From: Candidatus Opimibacter skivensis
GTDB taxonomy: Bacteria > Bacteroidota > Bacteroidia > Chitinophagales > Saprospiraceae
Length of the DNA: 64,000 nt
Assembly (NCBI GenBank): GCA_016721905.1
Contig: JADKHH010000025.1
Span: 130,001-194,000, forward strand
Direction: 5' to 3'
Under the pieces are notes generated by a model. That model did no database searches, was not told the DNA's origin, and was given only the letters and a program-made list of their open reading frames with translations. This document shows positions 51,668 to 62,000 of the stretch, in pieces; position 1 is the first letter of the stretch; the number at the start of each line of letters is the position of its first letter. A program made the translations under genes and the position numbers.

Positions 51668-52557
51668 TGAAACAAAGAACCTTAATTCTATTGACGCTCT
51701 CCTTCGCAGGGTTTACGGCCTGCATGAATCCACTGGCGAGATTCACGATGAGCGCCCAGCACGCGGAAGCGCCGGCCTCAGTTGATTTTAACAATACATC
51801 AGAAGGCGCTGATACCTACGTCTGGGATTTTGGAGATGGTGTGCAGTCCACAGATTCCACCACTACTCACCGGTATACCCATGCCGGAAAATATGATGTT
51901 ACACTCAAAGCAATCAAAGGAAAAAAAACCAATACCATGACACAATCCATAGTGATAGATCCTCCTTCTAAATGCCTCATTGAAATCACGACTGATTTTG
52001 GTGTCATGATGGCGGAATTGTATGATGCCACTCCACAACATCGGGACAATTTTCTCAAGCTTGCCGGAGAAGGATATTATGACGGACTCCTGTTCCATAG
52101 AGTCATTGATGGATTTATGATCCAGGGAGGTGATCCCAACTCACGCAATGCAGCACCCGGTGCAGCTTTAGGTTCAGGAGGTCCGGGATACCAGGTGCCT
52201 GGTGAATTTGTCGACAGCCTTGTTCACATCCGAGGTGCTATAGCAGCGGCGAGGACCGGTGATGGTGTCAATCCTGAGCGTAAATCATCCGGTTCCCAGT
52301 TTTATATCGTGCAGGGAACGGCAGTAGACGCAAGTATGCTGGACATGCTTGAAAAGAGAAAAGGGTTTAAATATTCAGAGGAGCAACGCGCCGCTTACCT
52401 TGAGCATGGTGGCACTCCATTCCTTGACAGGGACTACTCCGTTTATGGCAGAGTGATTTCCGGTTTTGATGTCCTTGATCAGATAGCCAGGGCGCCTAAA
52501 GATGCCCGTGACCGGCCAACAAAGGATATCAAGATGACTGTAAAGGTAATCCGGTAG
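51667..52557 (+). CDS. PKD-cyclophilin fusion lipoprotein
   Basis: A 296-residue product with a signal ending FTAC. Residues about 28-98 are a PKD domain (EGADTYVWDFGDGVQST and HAGKYDVTLKAI are diagnostic). A cyclophilin domain follows from about 103, with FHRVIDGFMIQGGDP and SGSQFYIVQG intact. It is a tandem duplicate of the gene before it with an added PKD. PKD domains usually mediate binding outside the cell, so the isomerase may be held on a surface or polymer (inference). Confidence 0.9.
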   Translation: MKQRTLILLTLSFAGFTACMNPLARFTMSAQHAEAPASVDFNNTSEGADTYVWDFGDGVQSTDSTTTHRYTHAGKYDVTLKAIKGKKTNTMTQSIVIDPPSKCLIEITTDFGVMMAELYDATPQHRDNFLKLAGEGYYDGLLFHRVIDGFMIQGGDPNSRNAAPGAALGSGGPGYQVPGEFVDSLVHIRGAIAAARTGDGVNPERKSSGSQFYIVQGTAVDASMLDMLEKRKGFKYSEEQRAAYLEHGGTPFLDRDYSVYGRVISGFDVLDQIARAPKDARDRPTKDIKMTVKVIR

Positions 52558-52562
52558 TATCT

Positions 52563-53327
52563 GTGAAGGCCCCTGCACTCGGTATAGACATTGGTGGATC
52601 CGGCATTAAGTTTGGGTTGATTGATGTGGACAAAGGCGAAATGATCGGTGATCGTGTGAAGATTGATACACCTAAGCCTTCGACACCAGATGCCGTAGCA
52701 GCGGCCATTCGTGATGCTATCCTGCAACTCAACTGGAAAGGAGATAAAATTGGTGTTGGATTCCCGGCTATCATCGTAGATGGTGTATCACTATCAGCTG
52801 CCAATATTGATAAAGCATGGATCGGCACTAACGTAGAGGAGTTGTTGCATAGCTATACCGGCCATAAGTATTACGTCATCAATGATGCGGATGCAGCAGG
52901 TGTTGCTGAACGAATGTATGGCAGGATCAATCACATAAAAGGAACAGTCCTCCTGCTCACGTTAGGCACAGGTATCGGTTCAGCTTTATTTTATGATGGC
53001 ATACTGATTCCGAATACGGAATTTGGCCACATCCAATACAAAGGGGATATCGCTGAAAATTGGGTCAGTAATCGCGCACGCAAAGAGCGTAGTCTGGATT
53101 ATGATACCTGGGCAAAGGAGTTGTCCGAGTTCCTCGATTATATGATCCTGATGGTGTCTCCACGACTGATTGTATTAGGAGGCGGTATCAGTTTCAGGTT
53201 TGACGAATTTGCACATCACTTCAATCACCTGCGTACCCCGGTCGTCAATGCTACTGCTTATAATGATGCAGGGATCATTGGTGCAGCCATTGCTGCTCAT
53301 CCGGAACTGATGGAGCCTTTTGTTTAA
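52563..53327 (+). CDS. ppgK: Polyphosphate glucokinase-like ROK protein
   Basis: A 254-residue sugar kinase starting with GTG five bases after the cyclophilin stop. GIDIGGSGIKFGLIDV binds phosphate, LTLGTGIGSALF is the second phosphate loop, and NTEFGHIQYKG carries the glucose-binding EFGH. The zinc cysteine cluster of many ROK proteins is absent, as in polyphosphate glucokinases. It phosphorylates glucose, probably using polyphosphate as donor (family knowledge). Last gene of the run that begins at 50655. Confidence 0.86.
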   Translation: MKAPALGIDIGGSGIKFGLIDVDKGEMIGDRVKIDTPKPSTPDAVAAAIRDAILQLNWKGDKIGVGFPAIIVDGVSLSAANIDKAWIGTNVEELLHSYTGHKYYVINDADAAGVAERMYGRINHIKGTVLLLTLGTGIGSALFYDGILIPNTEFGHIQYKGDIAENWVSNRARKERSLDYDTWAKELSEFLDYMILMVSPRLIVLGGGISFRFDEFAHHFNHLRTPVVNATAYNDAGIIGAAIAAHPELMEPFV

Positions 53328-53370
53328 AATAGGATACAGGAAATAGGAGATAGGAAGCAGGGAAAAAGTG

Positions 53371-53418
53371 ATGCTTCGACCTGCATACCCTCAACCTCGG
53401 GCTACAGCTCAGCAACCA
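53371..53418 (-). repeat. 48-bp dispersed repeat with variable core, copy D
   Basis: On the minus strand it begins TGGTTGCTGAGCTGT and ends GCAGGTCGAAGCAT with a 19-base core different from the other copies. It sits in the 289-base gap 53328-53616, which has no gene and also holds GTGAAAA words and ACTGAAT/ACTGCTT heptamers. Confidence 0.75.
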
Positions 53419-53581
53419 AGTGAAAAGTGAAAAAGGCTAAGGCGAAGGTGCGCCCTGGTAGAATCTTTGCTGCGCTCGAACTGCTGACTGAATACAGTTT
53501 ACTGAATACTAAATACTGCTTACTGAATACTGCTTTCGCTACAAATGCCGTGCATTTGGCGGGATCTTCGCTGCGCTCGAA

Positions 53582-53616
53582 CTGCCGACTGAAAACTGCC
53601 GACTGAAAACTGCCCA
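53582..53616 (-). repeat. Five heptads abutting the lytic transglycosylase stop
   Basis: Plus-strand heptads CTGCCGA, CTGAAAA, CTGCCGA, CTGAAAA and CTGCCCA end at 53616, directly before CTA (53617-53619), the TAG stop of the minus-strand gene. Read on that strand: TAG then five NNNNCAG units. Confidence 0.9.
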
Positions 53617-54534
53617 CTACTTTTTCGGTACCCGTATCTCGTATCTTTTACCACTCTTATTCGTTAGCAATGATCCGATCAGCCATGGATTGTACACCTT
53701 CAGCATCCTGTAACTCGTGCCATGCTTTACGGCAAGATCGGCGAGATTCGGAAGAGGCTCCTCGACATGTATGGAATAGTAATCACTGTATGGGGGATAG
53801 AGATGGTCTTCATCGACAAAGAAACCAAACTGCTCAGGGTCATTCATAATCTCCTTGATAGAGATAATTCTGAAGAGGTACCTGGACGTTTCCTCGTTGA
53901 GGTTTAAATCATAAAAGGAGTTCGCTCTTTGGTCGGTGATTCGTTTGCTCAGGATGGTTTCACCCATGTTATATGCTGCCGCTGCCATCGTCCAGGAGCC
54001 AAATCGTTTTTTCAAGTGAAGGATAAACTTGCAGGCGGCTTCGGTAGATTTTTCTACATGGTATCGTTCATCCACTTCGGCATTGATTTCGAGGCCATAA
54101 GCCTTGCCGGCAGGTTCCATAAACTGCCATAGTCCTTTGGCGCCAGCAGGTGATGTAGCCATGCGAAGGTTGCTTTCGGCCACACACAGGTATTTGAAAT
54201 CTTCCGGTATGCCATACTGCTCAAGGATGGGTTCAATCACTGAAAAGTATCGGTTGGCCAGTTTGATATTCAACAGCAATGCTGAGTGCAGATAGGTGTT
54301 GATGATCAATTCGCGATCCAGTCGTTCCAGTGCATCAAAATTGTCAACGGGAATCGATTCACCTGCGAAGGAGAATGGTTTGTCCAGGTCAAAACTGGCA
54401 ATGTGTTGCTGTAAGCCAGGTGAGACATTTGTAGTGTCAGGCTGGATGGTCTCTTTGTCGTGAAAAGAACTAAAGATCACCAGGCAGCAGAAGCCTACGA
54501 GCACGGAGGCAAAAGCAAACAATTTCTTTTCCAT
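53617..54534 (-). CDS. Lytic transglycosylase (SLT domain)
   Basis: A 305-residue product with an N-terminal hydrophobic segment (FAFASVLVGFCCLVIFSSF), a signal or anchor. The SLT domain, residues about 100-235, has CVAESNLRMATSPAGAKGLWQFM with the catalytic Glu and the AAYNMGE line. The C-terminal 60 residues resemble a LysM-like end (LADLAVKHGTSYRMLKVYNP). It cleaves murein glycan strands with 1,6-anhydro product, as MltD-type enzymes do. The start codon follows GATCTTTA by four bases. Confidence 0.9.
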   Translation of the reverse strand: MEKKLFAFASVLVGFCCLVIFSSFHDKETIQPDTTNVSPGLQQHIASFDLDKPFSFAGESIPVDNFDALERLDRELIINTYLHSALLLNIKLANRYFSVIEPILEQYGIPEDFKYLCVAESNLRMATSPAGAKGLWQFMEPAGKAYGLEINAEVDERYHVEKSTEAACKFILHLKKRFGSWTMAAAAYNMGETILSKRITDQRANSFYDLNLNEETSRYLFRIISIKEIMNDPEQFGFFVDEDHLYPPYSDYYSIHVEEPLPNLADLAVKHGTSYRMLKVYNPWLIGSLLTNKSGKRYEIRVPKK

Positions 54535-54652
54535 AGAATAAAGATCGGTTAATCAATCAGTACCACAAACCTGTCCTGATTTTAGTTTAACGTTTAAAGT
54601 TCCGCTACGGTGTACCTCCGATGTCCCTGACTGTAGTAGTTTAGGCCTGCAT

Positions 54653-56131
54653 ATGGCACAACCGGAACATAAACAGGCGCAAAACGAAGGGAATCAGGGG
54701 GCTGTGTTGACCAGGATCGGATTTTGGGCAGGCCCTTTATTATTTCTTTTTCTTTGGTTGGGTGTTCATCCGGCTGGGATGAGCCAGGAAGCAATAGCCG
54801 TCATGGCTGTGACGGTCTGGATATCTGTCTGGTGGATTTCTGAATCTGTTCCGCTGCCGGTGACTTCGCTTTTGCCTATTATCCTTTTTCCGCTCCTTAA
54901 AGTTTCAGCGATCGGGGATACCACTTCAGCCTATGGTCATCCACTCGTGTTTCTCTATATCGGTGGATTTCTTCTGGCCATTGCTATTGAGAAGACAGGA
55001 TTGCATAACCGGATTGCGATCAATATCATCAGGAGTATGGGGGTCAAACTCCACATGATCATCCTGGGCTTTATGATTTCAACTGCCTTCCTGTCCATGT
55101 GGATTTCCAACACCGCGACGGCAGTGATGATGCTGCCTATTGGGTTAGCGATCATCAAAGTGGCAGCAGGCACTGAAAATGAATATACCACGCGGTTTAA
55201 TAAAGCGCTAATGTTGGCGATTGCTTATGCTGCATCGATTGGTGGAGTAGCAACACTGATTGGCACACCACCAAACCTTGTGTTAGCCGGCGTGATAAGG
55301 GATATGTATCAAACGGAGATTTCATTTCTACAGTGGTTTATGATTGGTTTTCCATTGGCGGTTGTCCTGTTAATTATTTGCTGGTTTTATCTCACCCGGA
55401 TTGGTTTTCCGTTAGGGCAGCAAATACTTCATGGAGGACATGAGGAGATGAACAAGCGACATGCTGGTTTAGGTATAATGTCATGGGCAGAGAAAAGTGT
55501 AACGGTTGTTTTTGTGACGATCGCTTTAGCGTGGATATGCAGATCTTTCATTCTTCAAAAATTCATCCCCGGTATTGATGATACGATTATCGCCATTGCG
55601 GGAGGGATCATTCTCTTTCTGCTTCCTGCAGGCAATGGTAAGGGAAAAGGCATATTGGTGTGGGAGGATGCCACTAAGCTACCCTGGGGGATCATCTTGT
55701 TATTTGGAGGAGGCATGGCACTTGCAGATGCATTTGAGAGCAGTGGCCTCGCATTATGGATCGGAGGTCAAATGACAGGATTGTCTGTGCTTGGTGTTTT
55801 CCTGGTGATCTTGCTTGTCGTAGCTATCGTAAATTTCCTCACTGAGTTTACCTCCAATCTCGCCACGGTCACGATGATCCTTCCGGTGCTTGCACCAATT
55901 GCAGTATCCGCCGGTATTCACCCATTCATGCTGATGGTAGCTGCTACCATGGCTGCGTCATGTGGCTTTATGATGCCGGCAGGTACGCCACCTAATGCGA
56001 TTGCTTTTGGATCAGGATATCTCCGGATAACGGATATGATCAAGGCTGGATTTATCATGAATGTGATCTCGATACTATTGATCACGGTGCTCATTTATTT
56101 TCTTTTAGAAAATCTGTGGCACTTGATGTGA
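54653..56131 (+). CDS. SLC13/DASS family sodium-coupled carboxylate transporter
   Basis: A 492-residue membrane protein with about eleven to twelve helices. ISNTATAVMMLPIGLAI holds the first SNT sodium/substrate motif and EFTSNLATVTMILPVLAP the second, in variant form. GGMALADAFESSGLA is the usual line between them. It imports dicarboxylates (succinate, malate) or similar anions with sodium. The first 25 residues are hydrophilic. No operon partner. Five bases after its TGA begins a 48-bp repeat. Confidence 0.88.
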   Translation: MAQPEHKQAQNEGNQGAVLTRIGFWAGPLLFLFLWLGVHPAGMSQEAIAVMAVTVWISVWWISESVPLPVTSLLPIILFPLLKVSAIGDTTSAYGHPLVFLYIGGFLLAIAIEKTGLHNRIAINIIRSMGVKLHMIILGFMISTAFLSMWISNTATAVMMLPIGLAIIKVAAGTENEYTTRFNKALMLAIAYAASIGGVATLIGTPPNLVLAGVIRDMYQTEISFLQWFMIGFPLAVVLLIICWFYLTRIGFPLGQQILHGGHEEMNKRHAGLGIMSWAEKSVTVVFVTIALAWICRSFILQKFIPGIDDTIIAIAGGIILFLLPAGNGKGKGILVWEDATKLPWGIILLFGGGMALADAFESSGLALWIGGQMTGLSVLGVFLVILLVVAIVNFLTEFTSNLATVTMILPVLAPIAVSAGIHPFMLMVAATMAASCGFMMPAGTPPNAIAFGSGYLRITDMIKAGFIMNVISILLITVLIYFLLENLWHLM

Positions 56132-56624
56132 GTTGCGGTTGCTGAGCTGTAGCACATGGATGCGCGCGAGCAGGTCGAAGCATGAATTGTGAGGTGTGAG
56201 TAATTCGAGAATCGTGAGTCGTGAAAGTTGCTTGTACTGAGCGGACGGTTGGTGAGCTGTAGCACATGATGGAGGGAAAGCAGGTCGAACCAGTCGAAGT
56301 ATGAATTGTGAGGTGTGAGTAATTCGTGAATCGTGAGTCGTGAGTGTGAGTTGTGAAGGTTGCTTGTACTGAGCGGAGTCGAAGTATGAATTGTGAGGTG
56401 TGAGTAATTCGTGAATCGTGAATCGGTAGTGTGAGTTGTGAATTGTGAATTGTGAGTCACGAGAGTAAGTCATGAGAGTAAGTCGTGAGAGTACGTCGCG
56501 AGAGTATGTCACGAGAGTGATTATAAATGCTCTGGAAGCTGGAAGCTTTGAAACGGATAGCTGATAGCTGATAGCTGATAGCTTTGAAGCTGATAGCTGA
56601 CAGCTGAAAACTGATAGCTGAAAA
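56132..56624. other. Repeat-filled intergenic region between DASS and purD
   Basis: A 493-base gap without a gene. In order: a 48-bp repeat (56136-56183), a degenerate one (56245-56302), a GAGCGGAGTCGAAG word (56370-56383), GTGAATT/GTGAGTC heptamers, a 13-base period array GAGAGTAAGTCAT-like (56459-56519, 4.7 copies) and NNNNCAG-type heptads up to the purD stop. The frames that can be read here consist only of these words. Confidence 0.8.
56590..56624 (-). repeat. Five heptads abutting the purD stop
   Basis: Plus-strand heptads CTGATAG, CTGACAG, CTGAAAA, CTGATAG and CTGAAAA end at 56624, next to CTA (56625-56627), the TAG stop of purD. Further CTGATAG copies lie at about 56560-56580. Confidence 0.9.
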
Positions 56625-57896
56625 CTACATCAAATCCTTCCCTATATCTCTCCTGTAATACTTCCCTTCAAACTGGATCGTCTCCGCATTGATCAGGCTT
56701 TTCTCAAGTGCTCTGGTCAAGGTACTGCCCATACTAGTCACTGCCAGCACACGGCCACCTGAAGTGATGACAGATTTGTCATAGATGCTTGTGCCTGAAT
56801 GATAGATACGGCTGCCATCCACATGATCGAGTCCTTTGATGGTTTTTCCTTTTTCAAATGCACCGGGATATCCACCGGATGCCAATACGATCGTCACTGC
56901 GGTTCTGCTGTCGATATTGATGGTGGATACAGACAAGGTGCCATGCCATGCAGAGAGTAACAACTCGACAAGATCTGTCTGCAATCTAGGTATGATCACT
57001 TCGGTTTCAGGATCACCAAGCCTGCAGTTGTATTCAATGACAAAAGGCTCGTTGTTCACGACGATGAGACCGAAGAAGATAAAGCCCTTGTATTTTATTT
57101 TTTCTTCACGGAGACCCTTGATGGTAGGCTCTATGATTTGTGTTAATACTTTTTGAGATAAGGCTTCGTCCACAAAGGACACTGGTGAAACGGCACCCAT
57201 GCCACCGGTATTGAGACCTGTGTCACCTTCTCCGATACGTTTGTAATCCTTAGCCTCTGGCAACAAGACATATTGATTACCATCTGTCAGGACAAATGCA
57301 GAAAACTCAATGCCTGAGAGGAATTGTTCGATTACAATCGTATCGCTCGCGTCACCAAATTTCCCGGACAACATCTCCTCAACTTCACGCTGAGCCTCTT
57401 CCAATGTGGTGCATATCAAAACACCTTTGCCGGCTGCAAGGCCATCTGCTTTGAGGACTACGGGTAAAGTATGATGACTCAAATAGGTCAAAGCCTCGTC
57501 CAGCTCCTCTTTTTGAAAGTACTTGTACGCCGCAGTAGGGATTCCATGACGGCCCATAAATTCTTTAGCAAAAGCTTTGCTTCCTTCCAATTGAGCTCCT
57601 TCAGCCGAAGGGCCGATGATGGCGATAGATTTCAATGCCTCATCCTGTGAAAAATAATCTGAAATCCCAGCCACGAGGGGTGCTTCAGGTCCTACGACGA
57701 CCAATTCAATATTTTCCTGCAGGACCAAAGCCTTAATGGCTTCAAAGTCATTGGGATCGATATTGATATTTTTTCCAAGTAGTGCAGTGCCTGCATTTCC
57801 AGGGGCGATAAAGAGTCCGGTGCAAATGGGACTTGAAGCTATTTTGTCTGCCAGGGCGTGCTCACGGCCTCCGGCACCGATGATGAGTATGTTCAT
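56625..57896 (-). CDS. purD: Phosphoribosylamine-glycine ligase
   Basis: A 423-residue ATP-grasp enzyme. The N-terminal NILIIGAGGREHALADK, the glycine loop LKADGLAAGKGVLI and the metal-binding EYNCRLGDPETEV are all present; TGGMGAVSPV is the GARS line. It joins glycine to phosphoribosylamine, the second step of purine synthesis. The ATG at 57896 lies 12 bases after the end of the HicA relic on the same strand. Its TAG stop abuts the heptad array. Confidence 0.95.
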   Translation of the reverse strand: MNILIIGAGGREHALADKIASSPICTGLFIAPGNAGTALLGKNINIDPNDFEAIKALVLQENIELVVVGPEAPLVAGISDYFSQDEALKSIAIIGPSAEGAQLEGSKAFAKEFMGRHGIPTAAYKYFQKEELDEALTYLSHHTLPVVLKADGLAAGKGVLICTTLEEAQREVEEMLSGKFGDASDTIVIEQFLSGIEFSAFVLTDGNQYVLLPEAKDYKRIGEGDTGLNTGGMGAVSPVSFVDEALSQKVLTQIIEPTIKGLREEKIKYKGFIFFGLIVVNNEPFVIEYNCRLGDPETEVIIPRLQTDLVELLLSAWHGTLSVSTINIDSRTAVTIVLASGGYPGAFEKGKTIKGLDHVDGSRIYHSGTSIYDKSVITSGGRVLAVTSMGSTLTRALEKSLINAETIQFEGKYYRRDIGKDLM

Positions 57897-57908
57897 AGTT
57901 TCTTTTGT

Positions 57909-58045
57909 TTAATGGAATAGTTTGTGGACCAACTCTTCTTTTGATATTTCAAGTTGTATTGCTGCTTCTTTAAGTATATCGGAGAGCGTCCCGATTCTGA
58001 AAGGGTTATGATTTGGAATGGTCAGGTGGATACTAAGAAGATGAG
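57909..58045 (-). pseudogene. HicA-type toxin, C-terminal remnant
   Basis: The frame ending at TAA 57909-57911 encodes LSIHLTIPNHNPFRIGTL and SDILKEAAIQLEISKEEL, the second half of HicA double-stranded RNA-binding toxins. The N-terminal half, with the start codon and catalytic-His region, is gone. It overlaps the end of the HicB-like frame, as expected if one deletion removed the end of hicB and the start of hicA. Confidence 0.72.
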
Positions 58046-58201
58046 TCCGGTCTGATCGTCAAAATGACATATCACTGCATCTTTGACGTTTTCTTTCAGC
58101 TCATCCCAGTTATCTGCTTCGGTAAATATAGCATGGCCAAGCGCAGAAGCCTGGTAGCCGCCCTCGTCAGATTCCTTAACCATGAAAATAACTTCGTCCA
58201 T
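58022..58201 (-). CDS. HicB-type antitoxin, C-terminally truncated
   Basis: A 59-residue frame from the ATG at 58201: MDEVIFMVKESDEGGYQAS, LGHAIFTEADNWDELKENV and DAVICHFDD match the short HicB-like partner proteins of about 70 residues (often misnamed 2-oxoisovalerate dehydrogenase). It stops in the middle of the last strand, where it runs out of frame into the HicA remnant. A normal order in Bacteroidota is hicB then hicA, as here. Whether the product is still made is unclear. Confidence 0.68.
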   Translation of the reverse strand: MDEVIFMVKESDEGGYQASALGHAIFTEADNWDELKENVKDAVICHFDDQTGLIFLVST

Positions 58202-58328
58202 AATTTTTCTTTAAAAGAAGAATCCAAAGATATGTGTAAAGTTTACGACCGTTGCTAAGATTTCGCTTTCCCCCCCGACGTACCCAACTATCCTAGGTGG
58301 CCATAGGCCTTTATAAACCCAGTTTCAT

Positions 58329-58336
58329 TATATTTG
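58329..58336 (+). promoter_or_regulatory. Putative -7 box of ruvA
   Basis: TATATTTG matches TAnnTTTG and ends 13 bases before the ruvA ATG; no clear -33 box. Confidence 0.4.
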
Positions 58337-58349
58337 CAACTTTTATAAT

Positions 58350-58946
58350 ATGTTCGACTATATACAGGGGAAAGTGGTGGCCAGGCAACCTACACATGTG
58401 GTGGTAGAGGCCGGAGGTATTGGCTATCTGCTCAATATTACGCTCAATAGTTACGATCTGATTGAGGAAGGCAAGGTGGAAAAAGTATATACCTGGCTTC
58501 AGGTTCAGGAAGATGCGCACCGGCTGTGGGGATTTAAAGAACCGGCTGAACGGGATGTCTTTCTACACCTCGTGAGTGTCTCGGGAATCGGGCCTAATAC
58601 GGCCAGACTGATCCTGTCAGGGATGACCCCGGAAGAGTGCAGACAGGCTATATTGACTGACAATGAGGTGGCTTTCAGGCAAGTAAAGGGTGTAGGTCCG
58701 AAGACAGCCAAGCGGGTGATGATGGAATTGAAGGATAAAATGCTCAAGACAGCAGGTGATCCACTCAATGTGAAGGCAGGGAGCAATAAGAACCAATCTG
58801 TAGAAGAAGCGATGGCAGCTTTGATCACATTGGGCTTTGTAAAAAGCCAGGCTGAAAAGGTTATCAGCCAGATAATCAGGGACGAAGGCAGGGATCAGCC
58901 TACCGAAACTTTGGTCCGAATGGCATTGCGACTGTTATCTGCTTAA
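58350..58946 (+). CDS. ruvA: Holliday junction branch migration protein RuvA
   Basis: A 198-residue RuvA. Domain I (MFDYIQGKVVARQPTHVVVE, an OB fold), domain II with two helix-hairpin-helix motifs (VSVSGIGPNTARLILSG and VKGVGPKTAKRVMMELK), a variable linker, and domain III (EEAMAALITLGFVKSQAEK), which binds RuvB. It holds the four-way junction while RuvB drives migration. RuvB is not in the window. Divergent from the hic relic; sprA follows 123 bases later. That gap has a small CCCC-tttt-GGGG hairpin near 59004-59015. Confidence 0.95.
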   Translation: MFDYIQGKVVARQPTHVVVEAGGIGYLLNITLNSYDLIEEGKVEKVYTWLQVQEDAHRLWGFKEPAERDVFLHLVSVSGIGPNTARLILSGMTPEECRQAILTDNEVAFRQVKGVGPKTAKRVMMELKDKMLKTAGDPLNVKAGSNKNQSVEEAMAALITLGFVKSQAEKVISQIIRDEGRDQPTETLVRMALRLLSA

Positions 58947-59069
58947 ATGGACATAATTCAAACGGGATTGTATCGTTATACAACCTGTTAACATAATAGA
59001 TCACCCCTTTTGGGGGTTTAAAAAAGGGATGAATAACCCCTCATAGCGTATTGAAGGCATAACAATTAC

Positions 59070-62000
59070 ATGAGAAGACTTGCGTCGTTTTTTTTAGGAG
59101 CATCCCTTGCTTTGGTCTCAATCCTGTTCTCCTACGGAAAGGCTATTGCATCCTATAACCTCCCTGATCCTTACGAGGTTATACAGGAAACCGGCGCCCA
59201 GATCACCAACGATACCATACCCCTCCAGGATCGTTTTGGCAACTGGATCGAAGACCCGAATGAAAACCCATTTGACCTGCTCGACCCGGAAGATCTCATC
59301 CAAACTGTCGAATACGATCCTGTTACCAATACTTATATTCTGACCGAAACGATCGGCGGGGAAAACTATCGTGCTCCCACCAGCATGACCTATGAGGAAT
59401 ACCTTGAATGGAATGCCAGGGAGGAAGAAGGCGATTATTTTAAAAAGCTAGCCGGAGCGGCCCAGGGAGACCGAAGTAAAAGCGGCAATCTGGATCCTGT
59501 AGCCGAAGTGGATGTATCAGATGATATTATCGACCGCCTTTTTGGTGGTACAACGGTAGATATCCGACCACAGGGGAATGTGGATTTGACCTTTGGCCTC
59601 GACTATTACCGCCAGGACAATCCGATTCTTCCGGTACGGCAGCAACGACGAGGCCCGCAGTTTGACTTTGACATGGACATCCAGGTGGATGTCAACGGCC
59701 AGATCGGTGAAAAACTGAATACCAGTTTTAATTACAATACCTCCAGGACCTTCGATTTCCAGAACAAACTGAAACTGGATTATAACTCGGACCTTTTCAG
59801 TGAAGACGAAATATTGAAATCCATTGAAGCGGGCGATGTAAGTCTCCCTCTCAAATCAACCCTCATCAAAGGAAGCCAGAGTCTTTTCGGTATTAAGACA
59901 GAACTACAGTTTGGACATCTGCGTCTGACAGCAATTGCTTCGCAGCAAAACTCCAAGCAGAATGATATCCAGATCCAGGGCGGTAGTGTGTTGCAGGAGT
60001 TTTCGGTCTATTCGGATCAATACGATGAAAACCGCCACTTCTTCCTTTCGCATTTCAACCGGGATGGTTTTGAAGCCACATTAGCTAACCTGCCGCAGAT
60101 CAACAGTCTCTTCAGGATCACGCGTATGGAAGTGTGGGTGACCAATGACCGCAACCAGACCACTGATGTTCGTGATATAGTAGCGCACTCTGATTTAGGG
60201 GAGTGGCGATATATGACTAACACAGAGCCTGATAAATGGCGTAACCCCGACACCGCCTCACTCAAGGATATCTGTATGAAGGATATCCTTCCGGATAACA
60301 ATACAAACTTTATCATGAGGGCCCTTCGTTCTGATCCGAGCATAAGGGATATCAATAATGTCGTCAAGGCACTGACAGCTCCGCCTTTCAATTTCAAATC
60401 GCCTAGAGATTTTGAAAAGATTCAGGCAAGGAAACTGAATTCAACCGAATACCGCTTTAATCCTGACCTCGGTTTTATCTCACTCAATATCCGTCTCGAA
60501 CAAGATGAAGTACTTGGGGTAGCCTATGAGTATACATACAATGGTAAGGTATATCAGGTAGGTGAGTTGTCACAGGATATAGAGAATACCGATACCTCAG
60601 GTGTACAGAAAGTCTTGTTTGTAAAATTGCTCAAAGGGACTAACCAGCGTGTGGATCTGCATCTCTGGGATCTGATGATGAAAAACGTCTATCGTATTGG
60701 TGGCGGAGATCTGAACGCAGAAGAATTTGAGCTGGATGTATTTTTTGAAGATCCGGGAAAGGGATTTAAGCGCTTCCTTCCGCAGCCTGCCAATATGGAA
60801 AATATTCCACTGATCACCATCTTCAATCTTGACAAATTGAATCGCACCGGTGACCCGCAGCCTGATGGAAAGTTTGACTTTATACCAGGGATTACCATCA
60901 ATCCTCCATTAGGTATTATTATGTTTCCCGTGTTGGAGCCATTTGGTAAGACCTTGAAAGATTCGATTGCTGCCTACATGGGTGTTGATACACCTTTTGT
61001 GTATCAGCAACTCTATGATAGTACGATTGTAAGGGCGCGAGAATTTCCGGAACTCAATAGGTACACACTTAAAGGCAAGGCAAAAACAAGCACCTCTTCG
61101 GATATATCGCTAGGTGCATTTAATATTCCGCCAGGTTCGGTGCGGGTCACTGCCGGTGGACAATTACTAAAGGAGAACGAGGATTATACCATTGACTACA
61201 ACATCGGTCGGATCAAAATATTAAACCAGGCCTTCCTGCAACCGAGCACACCGATCAATGTGTCCTTTGAAGACAATGCGCTCTTCAGCTTTAACAAGAA
61301 GACGATGTTGGGGCTTCGTGCTGATTATGAAATCAACAAGCATTTCAGCATCGGAGGTACCTATCTGCATATGTATGAGCGACCATACACGCAGAAAGTC
61401 AATATCGGCGATGACCCGATCAATAACCGGATCTATGGTCTCGACATGAACTATAGCAATGAAGCACCATGGCTGACTAAACTCGTTGATAAAATTCCAT
61501 TGATCAATACCAATGCACCTTCCAACATAACTTTTGAAGCGGAGATGGCGGCATTGAAACCAAGTCACTCCAGGGCTATTGACGCCAATAAAAAAGATTC
61601 GGAAGGGGTAGTATATCTCGATGACTTCGAAGGCACCACCAGTAATTTTGACTTACGTACACCGACGACTGCATGGTATCTTGCTTCCACACCGCAGGAA
61701 GCGAAGATTGATGGGGCAGATGCATTCACGGAGTCAAAAGAAATTGATAGCCTGCTGTATGGTGTCAATCGTGCGCACATCAACTGGTACAGGATTGACC
61801 AGGGAGCCCGCAACAGTAGTAATGACAATGACAATCCATATACAAGGCTCGTATCCCAGACGGAAATCTTTCAAAATCAAACACCAACTTTTGGACTCAA
61901 TGATTTCAGGACTTTCGACTTGACTTATTTGCCATATGAAAGAGGACCATATAATTTTGACATACCAGGAGGTACTCCGAGATCTCAAGGGATTGATCCA

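Noticed and set aside
56095..56512. Two overlapping minus-strand frames of 121 and 135 residues
   Set aside because: Both translate the 48-bp, heptamer and 13-bp repeats in two frames; the Ser/Thr/His-rich text is repeat-derived.
58064..58258. 64-residue plus-strand gene
   Set aside because: It is antisense to the HicB-like frame, which has clear family lines.
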